NCBI RefSeq assembly: GCF_018882245.1
Contig: NZ_JACVOV010000001.1
Coordinates: 558,001 to 622,000 of the forward strand
From: Polynucleobacter sp. AP-Capit-er-40B-B4
GTDB taxonomy: Bacteria > Pseudomonadota > Gammaproteobacteria > Burkholderiales > Burkholderiaceae
Reading direction: 5' to 3'
DNA: 64,000 bases
Positions within the stretch are counted from its first letter, which is position 1. Each line of letters starts with the position of its first letter. A model generated the notes under the pieces. That model was not told where the DNA came from. It did no database searches and worked only from the letters and a program-made list of their open reading frames with translations. This document shows, piece after piece, positions 9,673 through 19,763 of the stretch. The translations under genes were made by a program, and so were the position numbers.

Positions 9673-10545
9673 TTAGAGAGCGTTTAAAGGAATTTTTAAA
9701 TAGGATTTGCCATTAGCTTCTGGCTCAGGCAGATGACCTGCACGTATATTGACTTGAATGGATGGCAATATCAGAGTAGGCATATCTAGAGTCGCATCGC
9801 GCTTACTGCGCATTTGCACAAATTCTTCCTCGCTGATTCCATCGTGCACGTGGATATTGGATTTCTTCTCCTCACCTACCGTTGTGCAATAGGCTTCAGG
9901 ACGATCTGTTGGCGGGTAGTCATGACACATGTATAGCTTTGTCTCGTCAGGATAAGCCAATACTTTCTGAATAGACCGATATAAAGTCTGAGCGCTACCG
10001 CCCGGAAAGTCGCAGCGCGCCGTACCAACATCAGGCATGAAGAGGGTGTCCCCAACAAATAATGCATCCCCAATTTCATAAGCCATGCAAGCAGGTGTAT
10101 GGCCAGGCACATATAAGGCTTTTAAGGAGAGATCACCAAATTGCAAAGATTCACCGTCTTTTAATAAGTAGTCAAACTGAGATCCATCAATAGAAAATTG
10201 CTCATCAAGATTAAAGACACCCTTAAATACCTTTTGCACATTAGTAATATGATCGCCAATGACAATCTTGCCACCCAATTTACTTTGAATATAAGGTGCC
10301 GCAGTTAAGTGATCGGCATGTGCATGAGTTTCAAGTACCCAAGTTAGCTGTAATTGCTCGCTTTGAATAAAGCCAATCACTTCATCAGCAGACTCAGTGG
10401 AGGTTATGCCTGACTTAGGGTCATAGTTCAATACGGAATCTATGACTACGCAGGGACTTTTCTTGCCCGCATAAACCACATAGGTAAAAGTCCAGGTTTC
10501 TGGATCAAAAAACGCCTTAACGTCAGCACTCAATTTTGGGTTCAC
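9673..10545 (-). CDS. MBL-fold persulfide dioxygenase / Blh-like hydrolase
   Basis: ETHAHADHLTAAPYIQ, VPGHTPACMAYEIGDALFVGDTLFMPDVGTARCDFPGG. Confidence 0.88.
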   Translation of the reverse strand: MNPKLSADVKAFFDPETWTFTYVVYAGKKSPCVVIDSVLNYDPKSGITSTESADEVIGFIQSEQLQLTWVLETHAHADHLTAAPYIQSKLGGKIVIGDHITNVQKVFKGVFNLDEQFSIDGSQFDYLLKDGESLQFGDLSLKALYVPGHTPACMAYEIGDALFVGDTLFMPDVGTARCDFPGGSAQTLYRSIQKVLAYPDETKLYMCHDYPPTDRPEAYCTTVGEEKKSNIHVHDGISEEEFVQMRSKRDATLDMPTLILPSIQVNIRAGHLPEPEANGKSYLKIPLNAL

Positions 10546-10636
10546 GGCAGACTTTCCTAAAAATATCCTAATTACCGCTCTAAAAGAGTAATTGATATAT
10601 ATATTTATATATTATCTTAATATAAAATTAATTGCA

Positions 10637-11455
10637 ATGGACTACTCGATCTTTATCAGCCCCGCCCTAGGCCTTATCGTAGGTTTACTAATGGGTCTTA
10701 CCGGCGCAGGAGGCGGCATACTGTCTGTTCCTCTGCTGGTTTTTGTCCTACATCTACCGGTAGCCGAAGCAGCGCCAGTCTCGCTCTCAGCCATTGCTCT
10801 ATCTGCAGGTGTGGGCGCACTACTGGGATTAAAAAATAAAATTTTGCGTTATCGCGCTGCAGGCTTTATGGCCGCATTTGGACTTCTCCTCTCGCCATTA
10901 GGTCTTTGGGTGGCACAACGAGTTCCCAACGCACCGCTACTAATTCTTTTTAGTGCCACGCTATTTTTTGTCTCTACCCGTTTACTACTTCAGGCGAGAA
11001 GAGAAATTCTTAAACTCCCCAGGAAAAAGCGTAAGCCACCCCCATGCCTACTGAATCCAGAAGTAGGTAAATTGAGTTGGAATATTCCCTGCGCTAGGTC
11101 ATTAATGCTCTCCGGAAGTTGGGCTGGCTTTCTGTCGGGACTATTGGGAGTTGGTGGCGGCTTTGTCATTGTCCCGGCATTGAAACGCTATACAGACTTG
11201 CAAGTGCAATCGATTGTTGCAACCTCGCTGGGCGTGCTTGCCATTATCTCTGGCGGTGGCGTAGTCTTTTCTGCAGTCTCAGGCAATTTGGATTTATCGC
11301 TTGCAGCACCCTTTTCTTTAGGGGCTCTATGTGGCCTTCTGATTGGAAGAGCACTAGGTAAAAAATTAAGCGGGCCAAGACTCCAGCAAATCTTTGCCAT
11401 ACTCACCTTTGGCGTTGCAATCAGTCTTACTATCAAGGGCGTTAACGCCTTATGA
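10637..11455 (+). CDS. TauE/SafE (TSUP) family sulfite/organosulfonate exporter
   Basis: MDYSIFISPALGLIVGLLMGLTGAGGGILSVPLLVFVL and GFLSGLLGVGGGFVIVPAL; ATG at 10637 is preferred to the TTG at 10592 used by the ORF track. Confidence 0.87.
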   Translation: MDYSIFISPALGLIVGLLMGLTGAGGGILSVPLLVFVLHLPVAEAAPVSLSAIALSAGVGALLGLKNKILRYRAAGFMAAFGLLLSPLGLWVAQRVPNAPLLILFSATLFFVSTRLLLQARREILKLPRKKRKPPPCLLNPEVGKLSWNIPCARSLMLSGSWAGFLSGLLGVGGGFVIVPALKRYTDLQVQSIVATSLGVLAIISGGGVVFSAVSGNLDLSLAAPFSLGALCGLLIGRALGKKLSGPRLQQIFAILTFGVAISLTIKGVNAL

Positions 11456-12015
11456 GAAAACCCCTCCGACCCCTTCTCTATATACTCACTATCAGTCTTC
11501 TGGGAGTTCTGCTGATGTCCATCAATAAACCAAGCTCTTTGCTATCAAGCTCTATTAGTTCGATTTCTGGCACGGTTAGCAATCTCAATAATGAGTTGCT
11601 CGAATACGTAAATCCTGAAAAGCCAACCCACGACCATTCCTCGGTCTACTACAAGCGCTTTTTTATCTCTAAATTTAATTTGGGTGATAAGGTAATTGAA
11701 GCCAAGTTTTCATCGCCGATGCAGATTGCTGATGGCGATCAAATCGCAGTAGCGGGTTATCAAAAAGGTGAAGCTCTTCAGGTTCTCGCCTACAACAACC
11801 AAACTCAACAAGTCAGCAGCAATGAAAATTGGATCATCCTCGGACTGGGGGCACTCTTCTTTTTTGCCGTAGCGATTAGCTTACTTAATAGTGAATTGGT
11901 AGCTGAAGGTGCATTGATACCTAAGCTCTTTTTATTTGGATTTACCTTAGTTGCCATTTATATGGGTTATCGCGCCCTGCTGATACGGGAAGCAGTAAAG
12001 CTCTTAGCTAGCTAA
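11452..12015 (+). CDS. Hypothetical membrane protein coupled to the TSUP gene
   Basis: 187 aa, N-terminal TM and two C-terminal TMs; overlaps the previous stop by 4 bp (ATGA). Confidence 0.7.
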   Translation: MRKPLRPLLYILTISLLGVLLMSINKPSSLLSSSISSISGTVSNLNNELLEYVNPEKPTHDHSSVYYKRFFISKFNLGDKVIEAKFSSPMQIADGDQIAVAGYQKGEALQVLAYNNQTQQVSSNENWIILGLGALFFFAVAISLLNSELVAEGALIPKLFLFGFTLVAIYMGYRALLIREAVKLLAS

Positions 12016-12020
12016 AAAGA

Positions 12021-12046
12021 AAAAGCCCTTATTGCTAAGGGCTTTT
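12021..12046. terminator. Bidirectional terminator between convergent genes
   Basis: AAAAGCCCTTA-ttgc-TAAGGGCTTTT followed by TT. Confidence 0.85.
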
Positions 12047-12072
12047 TTAATACCAGTAGCTTGAATGACTAC

Positions 12073-12801
12073 TTAGTGACCACCAGCGCCACCCAAGTAA
12101 GCTGCTTTCACAGCAGGATCATCCTTGAGCTTTGCAGCAGGTCCATGAGTAGCAATCTTGCCATTCTCCAACACATAACCGTAGTCAGCTACATTCAAGG
12201 CTGCTGCAGCGAACTGCTCAACCAACAACATGGTCACACCTTGTGACTTCAAGTTAGAGATGATCTTAAATACTTCCTCAACCAAAATTGGTGCCAGACC
12301 CATTGATGGCTCGTCCAAGAGAATAATCTCTGGATTGAGCATCACGGCACGAGCCATAGCCAACATTTGCTGTTCGCCACCAGATAGCGTTCCGGCCAAT
12401 TGATTACGACGCTCTTTTAGGCGAGGGAACATTTCGAGTGACTTTTCCAAGTCATTCTTGATGTCGCCTTTTGGACGGCTACCTGTAAAGCGTGGAAATG
12501 CGCCCAACAATAAGTTGTCAGTTACTGACATGGTTGTAAATACGCGACGACCTTCAGGGCTGTGTGCCAAACCCAGGCGAGCGATTTTATGAGAGTCGTA
12601 ACCATCAATTTTTTCACCGCCTAGAGTGACCTCACCAGCTGTTGGCTTGATCATGCCAGTGATAGCACGCATGGTTGTTGTTTTGCCGGCGCCGTTTGAG
12701 CCAATCAAAGTGATAACTTGACCTTTAGGAACATCAATATTGATGCCATGGAGGACTTTGACTTTGCCGTAGCCTGCTTCAAGATTCTTAATAGATAACA
12801 T
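12073..12801 (-). CDS. livF: Branched-chain amino-acid ABC transporter ATP-binding protein
   Basis: GSNGAGKTTTMRAITGMIKP, LSGGEQQMLAMARAVMLNPEIILLDEPSMGLAPILVEE. Confidence 0.95.
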   Translation of the reverse strand: MLSIKNLEAGYGKVKVLHGINIDVPKGQVITLIGSNGAGKTTTMRAITGMIKPTAGEVTLGGEKIDGYDSHKIARLGLAHSPEGRRVFTTMSVTDNLLLGAFPRFTGSRPKGDIKNDLEKSLEMFPRLKERRNQLAGTLSGGEQQMLAMARAVMLNPEIILLDEPSMGLAPILVEEVFKIISNLKSQGVTMLLVEQFAAAALNVADYGYVLENGKIATHGPAAKLKDDPAVKAAYLGGAGGH

Positions 12802-12831
12802 GGTATTTACCGATTCAATATGTTCTAGTGA

Positions 12832-14760
12832 TTAAGTACCCAAGTAGGCATGAATCACCTTCTCGTCTGCCTGAACTTCAGCTGGTTTACCTTCTGCAAT
12901 CTTCTGACCGAAGTCCAATACAGAAACGGTATCGCAAACTGACATCACCACATCCATGTGATGCTCAATCAGGATGAAGGTAATACCGCTATCGCGGATC
13001 TTACGAATAATGCGCAAGAGTTCTTTAATGTCAGGAGCTGTCAAGCCTGCTGCTGGCTCATCCAACAAAAGCAACTCAGGATCCAATGCCAAGGCACGGG
13101 CAATCTCGAGCAAACGCTGCTTACCGTAAGGCAAGTTGCGCGCTTCTTCATTAGCCAAATCATCTAGACCAACGAACTTGAGAAGCGCCATTGCACGAGC
13201 ATGGGCCTCAGCTTCTTCACGCTTGTAGCGTGGCAGATTCAATGCAATCTCCACCATGTTCGACTTGAAGGTGTGATGCAAGCCAACCAAAATATTTTGG
13301 ATGGCAGTCATTTCACCGAAAAGCTGAACGTTTTGGAAGGTACGTGCAATACCAGATAAGGCGATGTCGGAAGATGTCTTACCAACAACGCTTTCGCCAG
13401 CGTACATCACGTTACCAGCTGTAGGTACATAGATACCTGTCAACACGTTCATCATCGTGCTCTTACCGGAACCGTTAGGACCGATCAAGCCATGAATAGT
13501 CCCGCGCTTGATGCTCAGATCAACATTATTCAATGCCTTCAAGCCGCCGAACTGCATTAATACAGAGTCAACCTTCAAGAGCTCAGCACCAGCATTCGCG
13601 TTAGATACATTACTAATGAAGCTGATAGAGTCATCAACCACTTCAGCATCACCACCACGTGTAGTTTTTGCTTTGCCAACGATCGATTGATAGAAGCTCT
13701 TCGCGAAACCAACAATACCGTTTTGCAAGTAGTACACCACCAACAAAATCATGAAGCCGAAAATACTCAAGCGCCAGTCGGAAATCGTATTGAGCCAGAA
13801 TGAGAATGCGGCCAAGCCTACTACGCCAGCGATAGGTACAGCAACGCGACGCGGAGTAGTTGTCTTCTTGGACAAAGCCATGCCGGCACCAATTAGCACT
13901 ACAACTGCAATGATCGAGGCAACGATTCGGAACAGGCTGATATCGTCCAAGAGCTTAGGTAACAACACAATGATGGCTGCGCCAATCAAAGCACCGAGGC
14001 GAGACTTACGTCCACCCATAATGATGCCGAGCAAGAACAAAACAGCAAGTTCGTTGTTGTAAGTATTTGGTGAAATATATTGCTCAGAGTAGGCGTACAA
14101 GCAACCAGCCAAACCTGCAAAAGCAGCGCTGATCACAAATGCGATCACCTTAAAGCGATATACGGAAACGCCCATACAGTCACAGGCAATCGGGCTATCA
14201 CGCAAAGCTTCAAAGGCGCGACCAATTTGTGACTTTACAAAGCGATCTACAACAATCATGGAAAGAATCAAAATGATGCCAACCATCCAGAAGTACTCTG
14301 CCTTGGTCATTGGCACGCCCATTAAATCAGGCTTTGGAATCTTGATGCCCAATGGGCCTTCAGTCAACCAAGTCATTTCATTAATCAGAATCTGTGCAAT
14401 GGTTCCGAAAGCCAAGGTCACCATCGCCAAATACGGTCCAATTACCTTCAGGGCTGGCAATGCCAAGATACCGCCGAAGATCGAGGTCACGATGATAGAT
14501 GCAGGTAGCGTTCCCCAAATTGTCCAGCCAAAGTGGAAGTACAAAACACCAGCGGTGTATGAACCGATACCAAACAGAGCTGCGTGGCCCAAGGAAACCT
14601 GACCAACATAACCCACCACGATGTCTAAACCATATAACAAGATGGTATAGATGAGAATGGTTTCAACTAAGTGAATGTAATAAGGGTTATGGACAAACAA
14701 CGGCAAACAAAAGAGTGCCGCAATCGCAATTAATAGCGGTATTAGAGACTTCTTCATCAT
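12832..14760 (-). CDS. Fused LivM permease + LivG ATPase
   Basis: 642 aa: N-terminal LivM-like TM region (YVGQVSLGHAALFGIGSYTAG), C-terminal LivG-like ATPase (GLIGPNGSGKSTMMNVLTGIYVPTAG, LPYGKQRLLEIARALALDPELLLLDEPAAGL). Confidence 0.94.
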   Translation of the reverse strand: MMKKSLIPLLIAIAALFCLPLFVHNPYYIHLVETILIYTILLYGLDIVVGYVGQVSLGHAALFGIGSYTAGVLYFHFGWTIWGTLPASIIVTSIFGGILALPALKVIGPYLAMVTLAFGTIAQILINEMTWLTEGPLGIKIPKPDLMGVPMTKAEYFWMVGIILILSMIVVDRFVKSQIGRAFEALRDSPIACDCMGVSVYRFKVIAFVISAAFAGLAGCLYAYSEQYISPNTYNNELAVLFLLGIIMGGRKSRLGALIGAAIIVLLPKLLDDISLFRIVASIIAVVVLIGAGMALSKKTTTPRRVAVPIAGVVGLAAFSFWLNTISDWRLSIFGFMILLVVYYLQNGIVGFAKSFYQSIVGKAKTTRGGDAEVVDDSISFISNVSNANAGAELLKVDSVLMQFGGLKALNNVDLSIKRGTIHGLIGPNGSGKSTMMNVLTGIYVPTAGNVMYAGESVVGKTSSDIALSGIARTFQNVQLFGEMTAIQNILVGLHHTFKSNMVEIALNLPRYKREEAEAHARAMALLKFVGLDDLANEEARNLPYGKQRLLEIARALALDPELLLLDEPAAGLTAPDIKELLRIIRKIRDSGITFILIEHHMDVVMSVCDTVSVLDFGQKIAEGKPAEVQADEKVIHAYLGT

Positions 14761-15638
14761 TAAACTTTCTTAATTGCAGATTTACCAAAGAGACCAGATG
14801 GTTTGTACGCGAGTACAAGCAACAATAAGATCAAACCTGGAACGTCTTTGTAGCCAGTGGAGATATAGAAACCGGTTGCAGTCTCAACAATTCCGAGAAT
14901 CAAGCCGCCCACAATAATGCCCATACCACTGGACAAGCCGCCAATAATCGCTACCGCGAAAGCTTTCAAACCTAATGCGCCACCCATGGTTGCGCCAGTC
15001 AGCGTCAACGGCGCAATCAACACACCAGCAAACGCTGCGGTCAAAGAAGAAAGCGCATATGAGAAGGTAATCACGACGCTGGTATTAATACCCATCAGGC
15101 CTGCAGCGTCACGGTCGTTTGCTGTTGCTACAACCGCCTTACCGTAAATTGTTTTACGGTTAAAAAATTCTACTAACAACATCATGACCAACGCGCCAAC
15201 CACCACCAAAATTTCCATTGGCAGAATACTTGCGCCCAAGAAGCTCATTGGCTCCATTGGCAATGGTGATGGGAATGGCAATGCATCGCGACCCCAAATG
15301 TTTTCTGCAACGTTTTTGAAAATAATACCGAGAGCAATGGTGGACATAATCCAACCAAACTCGGATTTAATTTTGATCGCAGGACGTACGCCGATTAACT
15401 CAACGAAGCTACCCTGAATCATGCCGAATAAGCAAACGACCGGAATCATTACCCAGTAGTTCATGCCAAAAGTGTCAACGCAGGTTAAACCTACGAGAGC
15501 ACCCAACATCAGCGCTTCACCTTGACCGAAGTTCAAAGTGCCTGATGTGGCAAAAGTGAGCTGGAAACCGAAAGCGATTACCGCATAGATCATCCCCACC
15601 GCGATACCGCTTGAGAGGATTTGTGCAAGCATGTCCAT
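14760..15638 (-). CDS. livH: Branched-chain amino-acid ABC transporter permease
   Basis: 292 aa; GMIYAVIAFGFQLTFATSGTLNFGQGEALMLGAL, GLKAFAVAIIGGLSSGMGIIVGGLILG. Confidence 0.95.
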   Translation of the reverse strand: MDMLAQILSSGIAVGMIYAVIAFGFQLTFATSGTLNFGQGEALMLGALVGLTCVDTFGMNYWVMIPVVCLFGMIQGSFVELIGVRPAIKIKSEFGWIMSTIALGIIFKNVAENIWGRDALPFPSPLPMEPMSFLGASILPMEILVVVGALVMMLLVEFFNRKTIYGKAVVATANDRDAAGLMGINTSVVITFSYALSSLTAAFAGVLIAPLTLTGATMGGALGLKAFAVAIIGGLSSGMGIIVGGLILGIVETATGFYISTGYKDVPGLILLLLVLAYKPSGLFGKSAIKKV

Positions 15639-15700
15639 TATTGTTGGCCTAAAAGATACTTAAAACTGTTTTATTAACGAATCCGACATTGTAAGCAAAA

Positions 15701-15719
15701 CGCCGCTTTTTGGGCGGCG
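15701..15719 (-). terminator. GC hairpin between livK and livH (possible attenuator)
   Basis: Plus strand CGCCGC-tttttgg-GCGGCG; on the minus-strand transcript it is followed by TTTTG, in the livK-livH gap. Confidence 0.5.
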
Positions 15720-15782
15720 CTTTGTTTTAACAATTGCTGCAGTGCAAAATAAAGTTATTTTTGCCCGCTTTACTAAGTTGAA

Positions 15783-16967
15783 TTACTTCTTCTTAGGAGT
15801 TGCGTCCTCAGCATTCAAGAATTCAACGCGACCGTTTTCAACTACACCCATCACTACGTCTTTCATCTTAATAGCGTCGTGATCAGTTGCAGAGAATGGC
15901 TTGTTGTAAGTAATAACAACACCGTCAACTGGAGCCTTCAGATCTTGCAATGCTGCAACAATCTTTGGTCCTTCTGTGCTGTTTGCTTGCTTAATAGCGG
16001 CTGCCAAGAGGTAAACAGAGTCATATCCTTGTGCTGCAGAAACTGGAGATGCAATGTTGTTGTTCTTTGGCTTGAACTCGGCCAAGTAAGCTGCTTGGAA
16101 AGCTTTACGCTTAGCTGTTGTAGATGGAGTCTGAATGTAAGTTTGTGGCATTGTTGCGCCGTTACCATTCTTACCAGCTGTATCAATAAAGCTAGCCATA
16201 GACAATGTCCATGAACCAATCATTGGCTTCTTCCAACCCAACTTCGCCATACCGTTAGCAATTTGTGCCAACTCTGGTCCGATTGCGTAAGTCAAAATCA
16301 CATCAGCACCAGCATTTTTTGCTTTGAGCAATTGTGAAGTCATGTCAACGTCACCAATGTTGAATTTCTCAACCGCTACCGGTGTTACGCCATAGCCTTT
16401 CAATGCTTTCTCTAAGTCCTCACGACCCAACTGGCCGTAGTTTGTAGAGTCAGCCAAAATTGCGACTTTCTTCAAGCCACGCTTTTCAACCGCCTCTTTA
16501 GCGATCAATGGTGCTTGAATATTGTCAGGAGCAGCATTACGGAAAACATAGTTTTCTGGTGCGTTAGGGAATTGCTTAGTCAAGATAGAACCAGTAGCAA
16601 CGTTATTCATTACTGGAATCTTGGCATCTTGGTAGAAGCGCTGGGAAGCCAATGCAACACCAGTATTGATGTAACCAAGAGTAGCAACTACTTTTTCGTT
16701 GTTAATCAACTCTTGTGCAATTTGCACGCCACGCTCATTTTTTGCTTCATCATCGCGCTCAACCAAAACGATTTTGTTGCCGTTGATACCACCAGCAGCA
16801 TTAATCTCTTTCGCAGCAAGACGCACACCATCACGCATACTTACACCCATAGAGGCAGAGCCGCCAGTGAATGGTCCTGATACACCAAGTTTGATATCGG
16901 CAGCGTAAGCACCGGTTGCAAGCATCGCAGTAGCTGCTACTGCAAAAATGTGACGACGAATGTTCAT
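15783..16967 (-). CDS. livK: Branched-chain amino-acid ABC transporter substrate-binding protein
   Basis: Signal peptide; DIKLGVSGPFTGGSASMGVSMRDGVRLAAKEINAAGGINGNKIVLVERDDEAKNERGVQIAQELI. Confidence 0.93.
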   Translation of the reverse strand: MNIRRHIFAVAATAMLATGAYAADIKLGVSGPFTGGSASMGVSMRDGVRLAAKEINAAGGINGNKIVLVERDDEAKNERGVQIAQELINNEKVVATLGYINTGVALASQRFYQDAKIPVMNNVATGSILTKQFPNAPENYVFRNAAPDNIQAPLIAKEAVEKRGLKKVAILADSTNYGQLGREDLEKALKGYGVTPVAVEKFNIGDVDMTSQLLKAKNAGADVILTYAIGPELAQIANGMAKLGWKKPMIGSWTLSMASFIDTAGKNGNGATMPQTYIQTPSTTAKRKAFQAAYLAEFKPKNNNIASPVSAAQGYDSVYLLAAAIKQANSTEGPKIVAALQDLKAPVDGVVITYNKPFSATDHDAIKMKDVVMGVVENGRVEFLNAEDATPKKK

Positions 16968-17111
16968 AAAGTCTCCATGACTAAAAATTGCTAATGAATA
17001 AATACTTTTTTATGGGTAAAACACAAACGAACAGTAATCTTACTGTTAATACAATGGCAAAAAAAGAGGTATCTATTAGGGTTTTACATTAGCCCCTAGA
17101 GAGTCAATTTT

Positions 17112-18029
17112 TTATGAAAAATGCCGCTTGAGTTTGAGTGCAATGCTTGGCCAAAATAAATTCACTATCAAGCCAGCGATCACTAACCCCGCCGCCTCGA
17201 TCTTCCATGGGGGCAATGGTTCGGCCAAGAAATAAGCAGCAGCACCCATACCAAAAATAGGCACCAGCAAAGGTGCAGGCGCCACTACCGCCGCAGGATG
17301 CTTAGAGAGTAGCCAAGCCCAAGCTGCATAGCCAAAGAGGGTATTGGCCCAGGATTGCCATAGAACCCCGGCCCAAGCCCCTACTGGAGCAGAGGTTAAT
17401 GAACTACTGATGTGGCTCCACCCACCCTCAAATAAATAGGACACGACAAATAAGGGTGGAATAGCAAATCCACTGGCCCAAACCACATAAGCCAGCATAT
17501 TGATAGAACCCGCCCTACGGCTAACAGTATTAGCCACCCCCCAGGAGAGACCAGCGAATACAACCAAGGCAAGCCCGAGGAAAGTCGTGTTGGCATCAGT
17601 GTGCAGTGCAATAACTACCAAACCTACGATGGCAACCAGCAACGCCATTATTTGATAAGTTCGCAAACGCTCTTTAGCAAAGAACATCGCAAAGCCGATA
17701 GTAAAAAATACTTGTGTCTGAATTACTAATGAAGCAAGGCCAGGAGAGATGCGGCCATCGATCGCGAAATACAAAATCCCGAACTGTCCTACGCCCACAG
17801 CCAACCCATAAACACAGAGATTGATCCATGAGACTTTGGGCATAGGAAAGAAAAGTGCCAAAGGTAAAAAAGCAAAGGTGTAACGAAGTGCGGCAAATAA
17901 GAATGGCGGAAAAGCATTTAGGGATAACTTAATCACCACAAAATTAGTACCCCATACGGCCACTATGGCTAGTGCCAGCAATAAATGACTCGCTGGCAAT
18001 GAGTGGCTTTTTTGTGGAATGTTATTCAC
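17112..18029 (-). CDS. EamA/DMT-family transporter
   Basis: 305 aa, about 10 TMs, WGTNFVVIKLSLNAFPPFLFAALRYTFAFLPL. Confidence 0.87.
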   Translation of the reverse strand: MNNIPQKSHSLPASHLLLALAIVAVWGTNFVVIKLSLNAFPPFLFAALRYTFAFLPLALFFPMPKVSWINLCVYGLAVGVGQFGILYFAIDGRISPGLASLVIQTQVFFTIGFAMFFAKERLRTYQIMALLVAIVGLVVIALHTDANTTFLGLALVVFAGLSWGVANTVSRRAGSINMLAYVVWASGFAIPPLFVVSYLFEGGWSHISSSLTSAPVGAWAGVLWQSWANTLFGYAAWAWLLSKHPAAVVAPAPLLVPIFGMGAAAYFLAEPLPPWKIEAAGLVIAGLIVNLFWPSIALKLKRHFS

Positions 18030-19647
18030 GCGTGAGTAATTCTGCTACACGCTCTGCAATCATCATGGTCGGTGCAGCAGTATTGCCTGAGGTAATAGTT
18101 GGCATCGCTGAAGCATCAACTACCCGTAGATGATGAATCCCTCTCACACGTAGCTGAGAGTCCAGTACGGCCATCGGATCATCTGCGCGGCCCATCTTAC
18201 AAGTACCCACTGGATGAAAGATCGTAGTACCAATATCCCCTGCAGCCTTTACTAACTCTGCATCGGTTTGATACTGTGCGCCGGGCTTATATTCTTCTGG
18301 TGCGTATGGTGCGAGCGCAGACTGTTCAACAATCTTACGAGTTAAGCGCAATGATTCTGCCGCTACTTTGCGATCTTCATCTGTCGACAAATAATTGGGG
18401 CTAATGACTGGCGGTGCCTCTGGATCAACTGAGTTGATGTGGACACTACCGCGTGAAGTAGGACGTAAATTACAAACGCTGGCAGTGAATGCATTAAATG
18501 AATGCAAGTCTTCGCCAAACTTTTCCAAGGACAAGGGTTGCACGTGATACTCCACATTCGCGCTCTTTTGCTCAGGCGAACTATAAGCAAACGCGCCCAG
18601 CTGTGATGGTGCCATCGACATGGGGCCAGAGCGCTTCAATACATACTCCAAGCCAATCATCATCTTGCCCCAGAGTGTGTTGGCTTTAGTGTTTAAGGTC
18701 TTAATGCCATTGACTTTGTAAACCATACGTAATTGCAAATGGTCTTGTAGATTCTCGCCAACACCTGGAAGATCAGCAATCACTGGAATACCTAATTGTT
18801 TAAGGTGTGATGCGGCACCAATTCCAGAGCGTTCCAATATTTGTACGCTACCAATAGCCCCGCCGCTTAGTAATACTTCACCACCATGCTCAATGGCACA
18901 TAAGGCTTCATGCGCTTGACCATTCTTAATGTACTCAACACCGTAACAATTTTTAGTTACAGGATCAATCTTGAGTTTGTTCACTACTGCTTCAGTCAAT
19001 ACCGTGAGATTACCGCGCTTTGCAGCATCTCTTAAAAAGGCTTTAGAAGTATTTAAACGCCAACCAGCGCGTTGACTCACATCGAAGTAACCTACGCCAA
19101 AGTTATCACCACGATTGAAGTCATCAGATGCTGGAATGCCCGCCTCTACTGCAGCATCCTTAAATCGATCCATGATGGGCCAACGCAAGCGTTGCTTGGA
19201 AACCGTCCACTCACCACCTTTGCCGTGCCATTGATTAGCAGCACTGTGGTAATCCTCGAATGACATATAACGCTTGAGTGCGTTTTCCCATGACCAAGAG
19301 TCATCGCCAGTTGCTTGTACCCAAGACTCGTAATCACCTGCTTGGCCACGCATGTAGATCATGCCGTTAATAGAAGAGCACCCGCCCAGAACACGACCGC
19401 GCGGATACAACAAAGATCTGCCGTTTAAACCCTTTTCGCTAGCCGTCTTAAAGCGCCAATCTGCTCTTGGGTTATCTATGCAATATAAATATCCAACCGG
19501 AATATGAATCCAGATGTAGTTGTCATTTTTGCCAGCTTCAATCAGCAGGACTTTCTTGTTGGGGTTTTCGGTCAAACGCTTAGCCAACATGCAGCCAGCA
19601 CTACCCGCTCCGATGATGATGTAGTCGTAAGTGTTTGTTTGAGTCAT
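18022..19647 (-). CDS. GMC-family FAD oxidoreductase (choline dehydrogenase-like)
   Basis: DYIIIGAGSAGCMLAKRLTENPNKKVLLIEAG, YPRGRVLGGCSSINGMIYMRG, C-terminal HPVGTCKMG...DASAMPTITSGNTAAPTMMIAER. Start taken at ATG 19645-19647. Confidence 0.93.
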   Translation of the reverse strand: MTQTNTYDYIIIGAGSAGCMLAKRLTENPNKKVLLIEAGKNDNYIWIHIPVGYLYCIDNPRADWRFKTASEKGLNGRSLLYPRGRVLGGCSSINGMIYMRGQAGDYESWVQATGDDSWSWENALKRYMSFEDYHSAANQWHGKGGEWTVSKQRLRWPIMDRFKDAAVEAGIPASDDFNRGDNFGVGYFDVSQRAGWRLNTSKAFLRDAAKRGNLTVLTEAVVNKLKIDPVTKNCYGVEYIKNGQAHEALCAIEHGGEVLLSGGAIGSVQILERSGIGAASHLKQLGIPVIADLPGVGENLQDHLQLRMVYKVNGIKTLNTKANTLWGKMMIGLEYVLKRSGPMSMAPSQLGAFAYSSPEQKSANVEYHVQPLSLEKFGEDLHSFNAFTASVCNLRPTSRGSVHINSVDPEAPPVISPNYLSTDEDRKVAAESLRLTRKIVEQSALAPYAPEEYKPGAQYQTDAELVKAAGDIGTTIFHPVGTCKMGRADDPMAVLDSQLRVRGIHHLRVVDASAMPTITSGNTAAPTMMIAERVAELLTRE

Positions 19648-19745
19648 AGCTTTATGTTGATTGCAATATTCCAACGCCATTATTTACCAATACAAAAATT
19701 CAGGTATTTCTTGGTATTTTTGTTGATTTGTTATAGAATCAAATT

Positions 19746-19763
19746 TGATCTAATATTAGATCA
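19746..19763. promoter_or_regulatory. 18-bp perfect palindrome at the start codon of a TA operon
   Basis: TGATCTAAT-ATTAGATCA; last base is the A of the ATG at 19763. Confidence 0.6.

Noticed and set aside
13508-14602. Series of plus-strand ORFs (13508-13690, 13751-14062, 14258-14602)
   Set aside because: Antisense shadows of the LivM-LivG reading frame.
15879-16908. Plus/minus ORFs inside livK (111, 93, 121, 69 aa)
   Set aside because: Out-of-frame or antisense to the clear substrate-binding protein.
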